A program made the position numbers and the translations under genes. Positions 7,784-17,410 of a stretch of 64,000 nt of DNA are shown here, one piece after another. This DNA comes from an uncultured Lachnospiraceae bacterium (GTDB lineage Bacteria; Bacillota; Clostridia; Lachnospirales; Lachnospiraceae): the NCBI GenBank assembly GCA_910576535.1, contig CAJTKK010000017.1, positions 1 through 64,000 on the forward strand, in the 5' to 3' direction. Each line of letters begins with the position of its first letter. Position 1 is the stretch's first letter. The notes below the pieces were generated by a model, which was given only the letters and a program-made list of their open reading frames with translations, made no database searches and was not told where the DNA came from.

Positions 7784-8707
7784 TTACTTTCCATCCACTA
7801 CAAGTTCCTTTAAGGAGGACGCAAGCCCTGCTATCCCCTGAATTTCCGAAGGGATAATAATTTTGGTAGCCTTGCCGTCTGCCGCTTTTTCAAAAGCTTC
7901 CAGGCTTTTAATGGTAAGCACTGACTGATCCGCCCCTGCTTCACGGATCATACGGATACCGTCCGCTGTCGCCTTCTGAACCTTAAGGATAGCTTCTGCC
8001 TCACCCTCGGCTTCACGGATCATCTTTTCTTTTTGCGCCTCCGCACGCAGGATCGCTGACTGCTTCTCCGCTTCCGCTTCCAGAATTACCGACTCCTTCT
8101 GCCCCTCGGCAACGAGAATCGTAGATTTCTTTTCACCCTCCGCCCTTAAAATCGCTTCACGGCGTTCACGTTCCGCCTTCATCTGCTTCTCCATCGCATC
8201 CTGGATGGCCGCCGGCGGGATAATATTCTTAAGCTCCACACGGTTCACCTTAATTCCCCAGGGATCTGTCGCAATGTCCAGGGATGAACGCATTTTTGTA
8301 TTAATTACTTCCCTGGAAGTCAAGGTCTGATCCAATTCCATCTCGCCGATGATGTTCCTCAGCGTTGTAGCTGTCAGGTTTTCAATCGCCATAATGGGAT
8401 TTTCCACACCATAAGCAAAAAGCTTAGGATCCGTAATCTGGAAAAACACCACCGTATCAATCCGCATCGTTACGTTATCCTTTGTGATTACCGGCTGGGG
8501 GGCAAAATCTACCACCTGTTCTTTTAAGTTCACTTTTTTCGCCACTTTATCAAGAAAGGGCGTCTTAAAATGCAGCCCTACCGACCATGTCCCCTGATAC
8601 GCCCCAAGCCTTTCCACAACATACGCGTAAGCCTGCGGTACGATCTTGATGCAGGAAACCATAATTAAAACAATTAAAATTAATAAAACAAGCACTACAA
8701 ATCCCAT
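7784..8707 (-). CDS. SPFH/band 7 (stomatin-prohibitin) membrane protein
   Basis: Membrane scaffold protein of the QmcA/stomatin type that forms large oligomers at the inner membrane face. Residues 1-20 are one hydrophobic anchor. The band 7 domain follows (V-P-Q-A-Y-A-Y-V-V-E-R-L-G-A-Y, then D-T-V-V-F-F-Q-I-T-D-P). Residues 175-245 are a long charged coiled coil of Ala-Glu-rich units (I-L-R-A-E-G-E-K-K-S and relatives), followed by a short hydrophobic tail. GGAGG lies 7 bases before the ATG. It is 84 bases downstream of nfeD, the standard bacterial pairing, in which the NfeD OB-fold acts with the SPFH protein, probably in membrane organisation. Confidence 0.93.
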   Translation of the reverse strand: MGFVVLVLLILIVLIMVSCIKIVPQAYAYVVERLGAYQGTWSVGLHFKTPFLDKVAKKVNLKEQVVDFAPQPVITKDNVTMRIDTVVFFQITDPKLFAYGVENPIMAIENLTATTLRNIIGEMELDQTLTSREVINTKMRSSLDIATDPWGIKVNRVELKNIIPPAAIQDAMEKQMKAERERREAILRAEGEKKSTILVAEGQKESVILEAEAEKQSAILRAEAQKEKMIREAEGEAEAILKVQKATADGIRMIREAGADQSVLTIKSLEAFEKAADGKATKIIIPSEIQGIAGLASSLKELVVDGK

Positions 8708-8791
8708 ATTTCATCCTCCGCTCCCGCCCTGCCTATCCAGGCATAAGCGCCATTTTGCTTCCCCAAAAAGTATCTGTCCTTTGGGTTTTTC

Positions 8792-9226
8792 TTATTTTTT
8801 CTCTTCTACCACTAATTTTACCCCATGGATAGCAACAATATTTACTACGCTGCCTACCGGAAGCATTGCTCCTTCTTCTGCCGCCCGTGCCGACCATTCC
8901 ATACCGCCGACCGTCACTTGCCCGGTCCCTTGCAGATTATCTACTTCGCTGATCACAATCGCCTGCTTCCCAACAAGGCTTTCTGCATTGGTTTTTACCC
9001 TGTCTTTATTAAAATATTTCACTGCTATAGGCCTGGTGAAATACAAAAGCACAAAAGAAACGATAAAAAACAGGACAATCTGCACTACCAAAGGCAATCC
9101 CAAAGCTGCAGTTATTACTGCAAAGAACGCCCCGCCGGCAAACCATATAGTAGTCAGCCCCATTGTAGCTATTTCAATGACAATAAACACAACCAAGGCT
9201 GCCAGCCAAAAAATTGTATAATTCAT
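8792..9226 (-). CDS. NfeD-family membrane protein
   Basis: Partner of the SPFH protein encoded next. About the first 75 residues hold three or four hydrophobic segments (V-V-F-I-V-I-E-I-A-T-M-G-L-T-T-I-W-F at the start is typical of NfeD). Residues 80-144 form the soluble OB-fold (L-V-G-K-Q-A-I-V-I, G-T-G-Q-V-T-V-G-G-M-E-W-S-A-R-A). This is the short NfeD form without the ClpP-like protease domain. AAGGGG lies 8 bases before the ATG. It is the first gene of the two-gene unit. Confidence 0.9.
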   Translation of the reverse strand: MNYTIFWLAALVVFIVIEIATMGLTTIWFAGGAFFAVITAALGLPLVVQIVLFFIVSFVLLYFTRPIAVKYFNKDRVKTNAESLVGKQAIVISEVDNLQGTGQVTVGGMEWSARAAEEGAMLPVGSVVNIVAIHGVKLVVEEKK

Positions 9227-9336
9227 ACTTAAAGCCCCTTTCCAGCTTTTTTATTATCTTACTATATTTTATATCTTTATTCAATATCATGAGACATAAG
9301 ATTTTTTAGAGCATACCAGCTTTCTATTATTTTGTC

Positions 9337-9375
9337 AAAAGGCAGCTTTTCCCATAGAGGAATAAGCTGCCTTTT
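9337..9375 (-). terminator. Terminator after the cell wall hydrolase gene
   Basis: Inverted repeat AAAAGGCAGCTT (9337-9348) and AAGCTGCCTTTT (9364-9375), 57 bases after the stop at 9432. T-rich flanks on both sides make it usable in either direction; only the minus-strand gene points into it. Confidence 0.75.
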
Positions 9376-9431
9376 CTATACTTTGTTTTTATGATCTTTA
9401 CTCCCAGCGGACAAGAAGATGGCTGTTCTTT

Positions 9432-10622
9432 TTACCAGAAAACATGATCGCCGATTACAATTCCCTCATGGGCGCCCGCTCTTCTGAAATGAGTCGCCGT
9501 ACCAATATTCGTCGCCCCGTTAATCGCTTCCCTGGCTGCCGTTATACAACTGTCCGGGATATTCCCGCCATATACCCTTGCCACTTTCCCGTTTAATGCC
9601 GGGGTAAACTGCCCCGATGCATAAATAACACTATAAATGGAATTAGGATATGCACCGCTTCTTACCCGGTTCATAACAGCCGCGCCGACTGCCAGATGAC
9701 CTTCATACCCCTGGTTCCCCGCTTCGCAGTAAATCAGCGCCGCTAAAAGCCTTGTGTCGTCCGCACCGACTACAACCGCCCCTTGGTTTGCCGTCAGCTT
9801 TGCTTTCGCTTCCGCCTCTGCTTTTTCCCTTGCCTTAATGGAAGCGATTGTCTCCCCTTCGTCAATATGAAAATCCAGGTCTACAAACTCTGCAGAGACA
9901 TAACCAATCTCATTATCATATTTTACGCTAATCCATTCATCATCCACTACTTCTATCACATCCAGCTCATCATCTTGCGCCATCAATGCGAAAACGCCGG
10001 ATTCCGTGCTGGGTTCTTTGCGGATCCGCAAAGCATCGGTTTCGATGGTTACGATCAGGTTCCCCACTTCATCGGCAAGGCCTTCCGCCTCTTCATCAAA
10101 CAAAAGATACTCATCTTTTGCCCATCCCACCAAGTCGCCGGACCTAAGCTTTGTCCATCCGTCTTTTCTTTCCAGTATCCTGCCGCCGCAGTCTTTATAT
10201 AATACGCCTACTTTTTCCGATTTCTCATCGGCTTTCGCACGCACATTCAATGCATTCTGCACATCAGCCATTACAAGGTCAGATTTCTCTTCTTCCGGCA
10301 AAGACTTCCCGGACTCTATGCTTTCCGATATTATCTCTTCCGTTACGTGTACTCTTGCAGCGGAATTATCTGCCATAAGATCCCTTGGCACTTCCTCCTC
10401 TGCCATATTTTTTTCTTTTATCCCTTTTCCTGTTTCCTCCATAGCCCTTTCGTCCTCATCGGGGGCGAGGAGAACCGCCACACCTACATTCAGCGAATCC
10501 AAATATTCCTGGCTGCTGGTTTTTTCTTCGCCGGCTACAGCGGTCATACCTACAGCCATCACCATGATCAGGCTTACAAGCAAACCTGACAGTATATGAA
10601 ACGGCTTTCTGTTTCCTGACAT
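9432..10622 (-). CDS. Secreted cell wall hydrolase: two SH3 domains and SleB-type hydrolase
   Basis: Exported peptidoglycan hydrolase. Residues 1-32 are a signal peptide ending A-V-A-G. An acidic linker follows, then two bacterial SH3 domains (about 118-175, with A-L-N-V-R-A-K-A-D, and 190-250, with A-L-R-I-R-K-E-P-S), a short K/A/E helix, and the SleB/CwlJ hydrolase domain (about 285-396) with A-L-I-Y-C-E-A-G-N-Q-G-Y-E-G, whose Glu is the expected catalytic residue. The ATG at 10622 has GGGAGG 7 bases upstream. SleB domains act in spore cortex lysis, but the SH3-linked form also occurs in vegetative cells, so the stage of use is open. It has its own promoter at 10733-10761. Confidence 0.9.
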   Translation of the reverse strand: MSGNRKPFHILSGLLVSLIMVMAVGMTAVAGEEKTSSQEYLDSLNVGVAVLLAPDEDERAMEETGKGIKEKNMAEEEVPRDLMADNSAARVHVTEEIISESIESGKSLPEEEKSDLVMADVQNALNVRAKADEKSEKVGVLYKDCGGRILERKDGWTKLRSGDLVGWAKDEYLLFDEEAEGLADEVGNLIVTIETDALRIRKEPSTESGVFALMAQDDELDVIEVVDDEWISVKYDNEIGYVSAEFVDLDFHIDEGETIASIKAREKAEAEAKAKLTANQGAVVVGADDTRLLAALIYCEAGNQGYEGHLAVGAAVMNRVRSGAYPNSIYSVIYASGQFTPALNGKVARVYGGNIPDSCITAAREAINGATNIGTATHFRRAGAHEGIVIGDHVFW

Positions 10623-10732
10623 TTTCTTTACCTCCCAGTTCATGCCCCGCCTATTGGATCAATAAGGCACGGCGCTTTTTCTTTGCATTCATCTTATGTA
10701 ATTATTACGAAATTGTTAATTTTATTACATAA

Positions 10733-10761
10733 ATAATAGCAAAAGAATTGGTCATTGTCAA
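10733..10761 (-). promoter_or_regulatory. Sigma-A promoter of the cell wall hydrolase gene
   Basis: Perfect -35 TTGACA (10756-10761), 17-base spacer, -10 TATTAT (10733-10738), giving a leader of about 100 bases. The rest of the roughly 300-base gap up to proC holds GC-rich sequence with no convincing gene or terminator. Confidence 0.8.
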
Positions 10762-10928
10762 GTTTATGCCGACTTGTCCGTATTTATGTAGGTTTTTCAT
10801 CATTATTTTTACTATGCCATGCATTGCGCCGGCAGGGTATAAGACCGTCGCATCTGCGCTTTCCGGCATCCCGGAACCGCAGCAGGAGCCATCCCGGCGC
10901 ATTGCTTTTACTGTATAAGCCATTCCAT

Positions 10929-11723
10929 TTACATCTGCCTGGATTTTTCCACACAGGCATGAATAGCCTCCATAACGGCAGACCGCATCCCCTTTTCTTC
11001 CAAAGCCGCCATGCCTTCTATTGTCGTCCCGCCCGGTGAACATACCATATCCTTCAATTCCCCCGGATGCATCCCGGTTTCCAGAACCAGCTTTGCGCTT
11101 CCCGCCACTGCGTTGGCTGCAAACTCATACGCCTGTTTTCTCGGCATACCTTCCCTTACTGCCCCGTCTGCCATCGCTTCAATAAATAAAAACACAAAAG
11201 CGGGGGAACTTCCGCCCACTGCCCCTGCCGTATCCATCAGCCGCTCCGGGATCACAATCGCTTTTCCAAAGCTTTCCATTAATCTCAGGCAAAGTTCCTC
11301 TTCTTTTTCCCCGGCCGCCGGATTGCTGCATACTGCCGTACAGCCTGCACCCACTAAAGCCGGCGTGTTTGGCATACAGCGTATCAGCTTCAGGCTTTTT
11401 CCAAATTCCTTTTCTATCCATTTTATGCTTTTTCCCGCTGCAATGCTGATCACCAGTTTCTCTTCCGTCACCTCGTCCCTGATTTCCCCGATAACCTCCG
11501 AAAGAAAGACAGGCTTTACCGCCAATACAATAACATCTGCCCATTTCGCTACATCCTTGTTTGAATCCAGCGTAAGAATGCCAAATTCCCTTCCTGTCCG
11601 CTCTAAAGTGTTTCTTGTTTTTGCCGAACCGGCAATATCGCCCGCTTCCACAATTCCCTTTTGCAGCATCCCTCCGATCATCGCCTTCGCCATATTTCCA
11701 AGACCAATAAATCCTATTTTCAT
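10929..11723 (-). CDS. proC: Pyrroline-5-carboxylate reductase
   Basis: Last step of proline synthesis, NAD(P)H-dependent. The N-terminal Rossmann motif I-G-F-I-G-L-G-N-M-A-K-A-M-I is followed by A-V-K-P (about residue 75), M-P-N-T-P-A-L-V-G-A-G and the dimer-domain signature with S-P-G-G-T-T-I-E-G near the C-terminus. The length of 264 aa is normal. AGGAAAGG lies upstream of the ATG. It follows the rRNA methyltransferase gene by 76 bases and may share its transcript. No terminator is obvious after it. Confidence 0.95.
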   Translation of the reverse strand: MKIGFIGLGNMAKAMIGGMLQKGIVEAGDIAGSAKTRNTLERTGREFGILTLDSNKDVAKWADVIVLAVKPVFLSEVIGEIRDEVTEEKLVISIAAGKSIKWIEKEFGKSLKLIRCMPNTPALVGAGCTAVCSNPAAGEKEEELCLRLMESFGKAIVIPERLMDTAGAVGGSSPAFVFLFIEAMADGAVREGMPRKQAYEFAANAVAGSAKLVLETGMHPGELKDMVCSPGGTTIEGMAALEEKGMRSAVMEAIHACVEKSRQM

Positions 11724-11799
11724 CCTTTTCCTCTTCCTTTCCTGCCGCTATTTCATCTGCCCCAATAAAGTCTGCCCGCATGTCTTCACACCCTTGCTG

Positions 11800-12609
11800 T
11801 CATTCCGCTCCCCTTCTCTGTCTGGCCGCCTCAAACACCAGCAATGCGGAAGCTATCGCTGCATTTAACGATTCCACTTCTCCCTCCATAGGTATTTTAA
11901 CATAAGAGTCTGCCAAAGCCGCCATCTCTTCTGTCAGCCCTTTCCCTTCGTTCCCAATCAGAAATGCCGACGGCCTGCAGTAATCGCACCCGTCATAATT
12001 GATTTTTCCATTTAAGTGGGCTGCAAATACCCTGATCCCGGCATTCTTCATTCCCCTTACCGCTTCTCCCAGGTTTTCTGCATAGCAAAATGGCATCCTA
12101 TATATAGAACCCATTGTCGCCCTGATTACTTTCGGGTTATAAATATCCGTTGTATTCCGGCTCATCACTACGCCGCAGACCCCGGCGCCCTCCCCTGTCC
12201 TGAGAATAGTCCCTAAATTGCCCGGATCCTGCAAATTTTCCAAAGCAAGAATCAACGGACATTCCTTCCCTTGCAGTATGTCTTCCAAACGGTAATGCAA
12301 TTGTCTGACTACACATAAAATCCCTTGAGGCGCCTGTGTATCGGACATCTTACGGAAAACCTCTTCCGACACTTCCTCATATCCAAACTTTTCCAGTCTC
12401 TTCCTTGCCCTTTCCCCGCTCTTTTCCTGCCCGTTCAAAAAAAACTGGAAATTTTCCGAAATATAAACCTCGCACAAATTTTCTTCCGGGGCTTCTAAAA
12501 ACATTTTAAGCCCTTCCGCCACAAAGACATCTTCCCTTTTCCGCTCCGATGCCTTTTTATTTAGCTGGGCAATTCTTTTCACCTTATGGTTCGCCGTACT
12601 CGTTATCAT
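11800..12609 (-). CDS. TrmH/SpoU-family RNA 2'-O-methyltransferase
   Basis: SPOUT-fold enzyme that methylates a ribose in RNA, probably 23S rRNA, with S-adenosylmethionine. Residues 1-100 are the substrate-binding L30e-like domain. The catalytic knot has motif 1 (A-L-E-N-L-Q-D-P-G-N-L-G-T-I-L-R-T), motif 2 (L-I-G-N-E-G-K-G-L) and motif 3 (I-P-M-E-G-E-V-E-S-L-N-A-A-I-A). The length of 269 aa fits the RlmB/TsnR-like subgroup. The exact target nucleotide cannot be read from the sequence. The gene precedes proC. Confidence 0.9.
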   Translation of the reverse strand: MITSTANHKVKRIAQLNKKASERKREDVFVAEGLKMFLEAPEENLCEVYISENFQFFLNGQEKSGERARKRLEKFGYEEVSEEVFRKMSDTQAPQGILCVVRQLHYRLEDILQGKECPLILALENLQDPGNLGTILRTGEGAGVCGVVMSRNTTDIYNPKVIRATMGSIYRMPFCYAENLGEAVRGMKNAGIRVFAAHLNGKINYDGCDYCRPSAFLIGNEGKGLTEEMAALADSYVKIPMEGEVESLNAAIASALLVFEAARQRRGAE

Positions 12610-12653
12610 AACAACCCCGCTTTCCTATTTCCTCACATATCCGTTCACCGCAG

Positions 12654-12688
12654 ACAGCAGGCCGGCGTTCCTTGCGCCGGCCTGCTGT
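12654..12688 (-). terminator. Strong hairpin after pfkA
   Basis: A perfect 14-bp stem (12654-12667 with 12675-12688) and a 7-base loop, 35 bases after the pfkA stop. The minus-strand flank has no T-run and the plus-strand flank has only TGTTT, so termination efficiency is uncertain, but the stem is the strongest perfect one in this part of the window. Confidence 0.6.
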
Positions 12689-12722
12689 TTCCCAATGTTT
12701 CTTATATATTCCAAACTGCTGG

Positions 12723-13697
12723 CTACATAGCCAATGCCCGGCTCACTTCGTACTGATAGTCCGGTATATTTTTCTTCATAGCCAATGCCTCTTCAATATC
12801 AAAATCCTGGAATTCCCCATGCTGGTACCCCACTACCCTGTTAGTCTTCCCCTGGCAAAGAATATCCGTAGCATAAGCGCCCATGATAGAAGCATAAAAG
12901 CGGTCTTTGCAAGTAGGGCTTCCGCCCCTTTGCATATAGCCAAGAATCGTAGCCCTCGTTTCAATTCCCGTAGCCGCCTCAATTCTTCTTGCCATAGATG
13001 TAGAATGCCCGATCCCTTCTGCATTAATGATGATATGATGGGTTTTCCCTTTTTTCCTGTTGCTGATAATATTATTAATAATCCTCTGTTCATTGTAATC
13101 ATATTTCTCCGGAAGGAGGATATCTTCCGCACCATTTGCCACGCCGCACCAAAGGGCAATGTAGCCTGCATTCCTGCCCATGACTTCTATAATACTGCAT
13201 CTTTCATGAGAAGAGGAAGTATCCCTCACCTTATCAATCGCCTGCATCGCAGTATTAACCGCCGTGTCAAAACCAATCGTATAATCCGTGCAGGAAATAT
13301 CCAGATCAATCGTCCCCGGGATCCCTATCGTGTTAATCCCTTTTCTGGAAAGCGCCTGCGCCCCCCTATAGGAACCGTCGCCCCCGATGACTACCAAACC
13401 GTCGATCCCATGCTTCATGCATATTGTCGCGCCCTTCTGCTGGCCTTCATCCGTCTTAAATTCCATACAGCGGGCTGTTCCAAGGATCGTTCCGCCCCTC
13501 TGGATAATATCCGATACGCTGCTCCTTTCCAAATCTACAATTTCCTCATTCAATAGCCCTTGATATCCTTTTTTAATCCCTTTAACTCTTACTCCTTTGG
13601 CAAGCGCCTGCCTTACTACCGCACGGATAGCTGCATTCATCCCCGGTGCGTCCCCACCGCTGGTTAATACTCCTATTGTCCTAATTTCATCCGCCAT
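12723..13697 (-). CDS. pfkA: ATP-dependent 6-phosphofructokinase
   Basis: Commits fructose 6-phosphate to glycolysis. The N-terminal G-V-L-T-S-G-G-D-A-P-G-M-N binds ATP, and V-I-G-G-D-G-S-Y keeps the Gly that marks ATP rather than pyrophosphate use. The catalytic loop reads T-I-D-L-D rather than the textbook T-I-D-N-D; both Asp residues are kept. M-G-R-N-A-G-Y-I-A and the substrate Arg segment are present. The ATG at 13697 (324 aa) has GAGAGG 7 bases upstream; the ATG at 13724 lacks one. It lies downstream of dnaE across a 200-base gap without a strong terminator, so co-transcription is possible. Confidence 0.95.
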   Translation of the reverse strand: MADEIRTIGVLTSGGDAPGMNAAIRAVVRQALAKGVRVKGIKKGYQGLLNEEIVDLERSSVSDIIQRGGTILGTARCMEFKTDEGQQKGATICMKHGIDGLVVIGGDGSYRGAQALSRKGINTIGIPGTIDLDISCTDYTIGFDTAVNTAMQAIDKVRDTSSSHERCSIIEVMGRNAGYIALWCGVANGAEDILLPEKYDYNEQRIINNIISNRKKGKTHHIIINAEGIGHSTSMARRIEAATGIETRATILGYMQRGGSPTCKDRFYASIMGAYATDILCQGKTNRVVGYQHGEFQDFDIEEALAMKKNIPDYQYEVSRALAM

Positions 13698-13900
13698 GCC
13701 TACACCTCTCTCAAATATTATCAAACATTGAAAATGCTTATCCTGCCGCTGTCTCTTGCCCTCATTCTGGCAGGCTTATACAATACCCTTATTTTACCTT
13801 CTTTTTCCGGCCTTTTCAATAACTTTTTCACTTTAAAGCATTTCATGCGCATCCGCATGACAAAAAACCGGAAGCAGGGTTTCTGATGAACGAAAAAACA

Positions 13901-16900
13901 TCAAGTAACCTTCACATTCCCTTCCCCATAGACAGCCGCCAGCTCCTCCACCAGCTCCCTGTCCGCCTTGACATTTCGGTTAGGAGGAAGGTTTTTCATC
14001 GCTTTTGGGTTCTCTATATAAATGCATACGCTGTCCTTCCCGTCAGATCCTGCCAGCCGGGCAAGCAATTCTTTTTCTTCCGCTTCATAGGCTTCCTTTG
14101 TCGGAAATTTGATCCATAGCTTCCTGCTGATTTCATCAAAGCCGGTGATTTTCTCACAGACCAGTTTCCCTCCCTTTTCTTCTTCCACGGATACCCTTCC
14201 CTTAATAAATACTTTATTATCTTCCAGCAGTTTGGAAGAATATTTCTCATAATCCCTGGGAAAGACAATCACCTCTACCGTGCCTACCAGATCTTCCACC
14301 TGCAAAAAAGACATGATCTTGTCATTTTTTGTATACTTAATTTTTTTATCTGCAATGATGCCTCCTACCGTCGCGCTCTGCCCATCCTTCACAGCCGTTT
14401 CCCCTGTTTCCTCATCCAGAAGAAAATCCGCAGTAGTATGAGTAATATTTTTCTTCCAGGCTGCTTCATATTCTTCCAGCGGATGGCCGCTGATATAAAT
14501 ACCAAGCACCTCTTTTTCAAAACCCAGAAGCATTTCTTTTGAATATTCTCCTACCCTGGGCATTTTGATTTCATAATCTTCCTTATCCTCTTCGGAAGCA
14601 ATGTCAAACAGGGAAATCTGCCCTGCCATATTATTCTTCTTATCCTGCTGTATGTTTTCCATAATCTGGACATATACGCTCATAAACTGTTTACGCGTGC
14701 CTCCAAGCCCATCCAGCGCACCCGCCTTAATAAAATTTTCCACGGAACGTTTATTCACTTCCTTATCCGCCACACGGGTAATAAAATCTTTTAAATTCTT
14801 ATACTCCCCCCGTTCCTCCCTTTCCTTTACAATCGCCTCTATAATCGGGTAACCTATGCTCTTGATTGCCGTAAGGGCATAGCGGATCCCTTCCTCCGTA
14901 ACGGAAAAACCGGCCTCCCCGGCATTGATATCCGGCGGAAGGATAGAGATCCCCATATTCCGGCAGGCCACAATATATTCCGATACCTTTCTCGGGAAAT
15001 CAATGACGGAGGTCAGCAGCGCGGCCATAAATTCTACCGGGTAATAATATTTTAAATAGGCAGTCTGATAGGCAACTACCGCATAGCAGGCTGCATGGGA
15101 CTTGTTAAAAGCATATTTGGCAAAATCCATCATATCCGCATAAATCTGCCTCGCCGTATTCTCGCTAATGCCGTTTGCCACACAGCCCGGTACTCCCTCT
15201 TCTTTATTCCCATAAATAAAATTATCCCGCTCCTTTTCCATCACCGATTGCTTTTTCTTGCTCATAGCGCGGCGCACTAAGTCGCTGCGCCCTAAAGTAT
15301 ATCCGCCCAGATCCCGCACAATCTGCATAACCTGCTCCTGGTAGACAATGCAGCCATAAGTGGATGCAAGGATCGGCTCAAGCTGCGGGCAGGAATACGT
15401 AATATCCTGATGGTTATTTTTCCCTTTGATATACTTGGGGATAAAATCCATCGGACCGGGGCGGTACAAAGATATCCCCGCAATAATGTCTTCTAAGCTC
15501 TGAGGCTTCAATTCTTTCATAAAGTTTTTCATGCCCCCGCTTTCTAGCTGGAACACGCCGTCCGTCCGCCCGGTTCCAATGGAGGCAAGCACCGCTTTGT
15601 CATTATAATCAATATGTTCCATATCCAAACGGATGCCCCGGTTCTTCTCCACAAAATGAGCGGCATTCTGGATCACGGTCAACGTCCTCAGCCCCAGGAA
15701 ATCCATTTTTAAAAGCCCTAGCTCCTCAATGGTCGTCATGGTAAATTGAGTGATAACGGAACCGTCGCTCCCTCTCGCGAGAGGAACGAATTCTTCTGCC
15801 GGCCTGCTGCAGATCACCACCCCCGCCGCGTGCATAGACGTATGCCGGGGCAGCCCCTCCAGACGTTTGCTCATATCAATCAGGTTTTTTACCTGCTCAT
15901 CCGTTTCATACATCCGCCTGAATTCCGGGTTAACGCTAAGCGCCCGGTCTATCGTAATATTCAGCTCGTTAGGGATCATCTTGGCAATGGAATCCACATA
16001 AGCATACGGCAGATCCATTACCCTGCCTACGTCCCGGATCACGCCCTTTGCCGCCATCGTACCGAAAGTAATAATCTGCACTACTTTATCCGGCCCGTAT
16101 TTTTCCCCTACATAATCAATTACTTCCTGCCTTCTTTCAAAGCAGAAATCAATATCAATATCCGGCATGGACACCCGTTCCGGATTTAAAAAACGTTCAA
16201 ACAGAAGATTATACTTAATCGGGTCAATATCGGTAATTCTCAGGCAATAAGAAACAATGCTCCCCGCTGCCGACCCCCGCCCTGGCCCTACTATGATATC
16301 ATTCCCTTTGGCATAATTGATAAAATCCCATACAATCAGGAAATAATCCACATATCCCATGCCCCGGATCACATCCAGCTCATATTCCAGACGTTCCATC
16401 AGGCTTTCCCTGGACGTCCCTTCCGGAATCCGCCCCTTCGCTTCTTTGCCGTCCATTTCCTGCTTTGGCGCTTTTAAGACCCCATAGCGTTCATATAGGC
16501 CGTCATAACAAAGTTTATTCAGGTAAGTCCATGAATCATACCCTTCCGGCACTTCAAAACGAGGCAGTTTTGTCACCCCGAATTCGATTTCCACATGACA
16601 GCGGTCTGCAATCCTCTGCGTATTTTCCACCGCTTCCCATGCGTAGGGGAACAGGCCTTTCATTTCCTCTTCGCTCTTGACGTAATACTGCCCGCCCACA
16701 TACCGCATACGGTCCTCATCCGCCAGCTTCTTCGCCGTCTGGATGCATAACAGCACATCGTGGGATTTCTCATCTTCTGCATAAGTATAATGGACATCGT
16801 TGGTTACTACCAAAGGGATATCCAGTTCCCTGCTCATTTGCAGAAGAGCGGCATTCACTGTCTTCTGCTCAGGAATCCCATGATCCTGCATTTCAAGGAA

Positions 16901-17410
16901 ATAATTCCCTTTCCCAAAACATGCCTCGTATTTTTTCGCCGCTTTCTTTGCTTCGTCTATCAGCCCTTTCACGATATACCGCTGCACTTCCCCGGCCAGG
17001 CACGCAGAAAGGGCGATAATCCCTTCATGGAATTCATTCAGGATCTCCATATCCACACGGGGTTTATAATAATACCCTTCCGTAAAACCGCGGCTGACAA
17101 TTTTCATTAAATTATCATATCCCTTATTATTCTCTGCCAGCAGAACCAGATGATAGTACCGGTCCTCCCCGCCCGTCAGTTCCTTATCAAAGCGGGAGTT
17201 GGGCGCCACATAAACTTCACAGCCCATAACCGGGTTAATCCCCGCCGCCTTTGCTTCCTTATAAAATTCAATCACTCCATACATAACGCCGTGGTCGGTA
17301 ATCGCCGCGCTGTCCATGCCCAGCTCCTTGACACGTTTTACATATTCTTTTATCTTATTGGATCCATCCAATAAACTATACTCTGTATGGACATGCAAAT
17401 GAGTAAATGC
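13901..17410 (-). CDS. dnaE: DNA polymerase III alpha subunit (DnaE)
   Basis: Replicative polymerase subunit; in Clostridia it works beside PolC. The N-terminal PHP domain starts T-H-L-H-V-H-T-E-Y-S-L-L-D-G. The palm has the catalytic run M-P-D-I-D-I-D-F (about residue 410) after G-P-G-R-G-S-A-A-G-S. Helix-hairpin-helix and tandem-repeat regions follow. Near residues 1000-1090 is an OB-fold (A-T-V-G-G-I-I, M-S-F-L-Q-V-E-D), then a C-terminal part with an incomplete tau-binding-like region. There is no exonuclease domain, which separates it from PolC. The length is 1169 aa from the ATG at 17410, which has AAGGAG 8 bases upstream. Confidence 0.95.
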   Translation of the reverse strand, partial: AFTHLHVHTEYSLLDGSNKIKEYVKRVKELGMDSAAITDHGVMYGVIEFYKEAKAAGINPVMGCEVYVAPNSRFDKELTGGEDRYYHLVLLAENNKGYDNLMKIVSRGFTEGYYYKPRVDMEILNEFHEGIIALSACLAGEVQRYIVKGLIDEAKKAAKKYEACFGKGNYFLEMQDHGIPEQKTVNAALLQMSRELDIPLVVTNDVHYTYAEDEKSHDVLLCIQTAKKLADEDRMRYVGGQYYVKSEEEMKGLFPYAWEAVENTQRIADRCHVEIEFGVTKLPRFEVPEGYDSWTYLNKLCYDGLYERYGVLKAPKQEMDGKEAKGRIPEGTSRESLMERLEYELDVIRGMGYVDYFLIVWDFINYAKGNDIIVGPGRGSAAGSIVSYCLRITDIDPIKYNLLFERFLNPERVSMPDIDIDFCFERRQEVIDYVGEKYGPDKVVQIITFGTMAAKGVIRDVGRVMDLPYAYVDSIAKMIPNELNITIDRALSVNPEFRRMYETDEQVKNLIDMSKRLEGLPRHTSMHAAGVVICSRPAEEFVPLARGSDGSVITQFTMTTIEELGLLKMDFLGLRTLTVIQNAAHFVEKNRGIRLDMEHIDYNDKAVLASIGTGRTDGVFQLESGGMKNFMKELKPQSLEDIIAGISLYRPGPMDFIPKYIKGKNNHQDITYSCPQLEPILASTYGCIVYQEQVMQIVRDLGGYTLGRSDLVRRAMSKKKQSVMEKERDNFIYGNKEEGVPGCVANGISENTARQIYADMMDFAKYAFNKSHAACYAVVAYQTAYLKYYYPVEFMAALLTSVIDFPRKVSEYIVACRNMGISILPPDINAGEAGFSVTEEGIRYALTAIKSIGYPIIEAIVKEREERGEYKNLKDFITRVADKEVNKRSVENFIKAGALDGLGGTRKQFMSVYVQIMENIQQDKKNNMAGQISLFDIASEEDKEDYEIKMPRVGEYSKEMLLGFEKEVLGIYISGHPLEEYEAAWKKNITHTTADFLLDEETGETAVKDGQSATVGGIIADKKIKYTKNDKIMSFLQVEDLVGTVEVIVFPRDYEKYSSKLLEDNKVFIKGRVSVEEEKGGKLVCEKITGFDEISRKLWIKFPTKEAYEAEEKELLARLAGSDGKDSVCIYIENPKAMKNLPPNRNVKADRELVEELAAVYGEGNVKVT

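Noticed and set aside
8000..8200. Tandem DNA repeat in the SPFH gene
   Set aside because: The repeated look comes from Ala-Glu-rich coiled-coil units with differing codons, not from a DNA-level repeat.
10705..10923. Open minus-strand frame of about 72 codons after proC
   Set aside because: No ribosome binding site, and the strong promoter of the cell wall hydrolase gene lies inside it. Composition does not look coding.
12723..13697. Pyrophosphate-dependent phosphofructokinase
   Set aside because: The G-G-D-G-S motif keeps the Gly that marks ATP use; the T-I-D-L-D variant retains both catalytic Asp residues.
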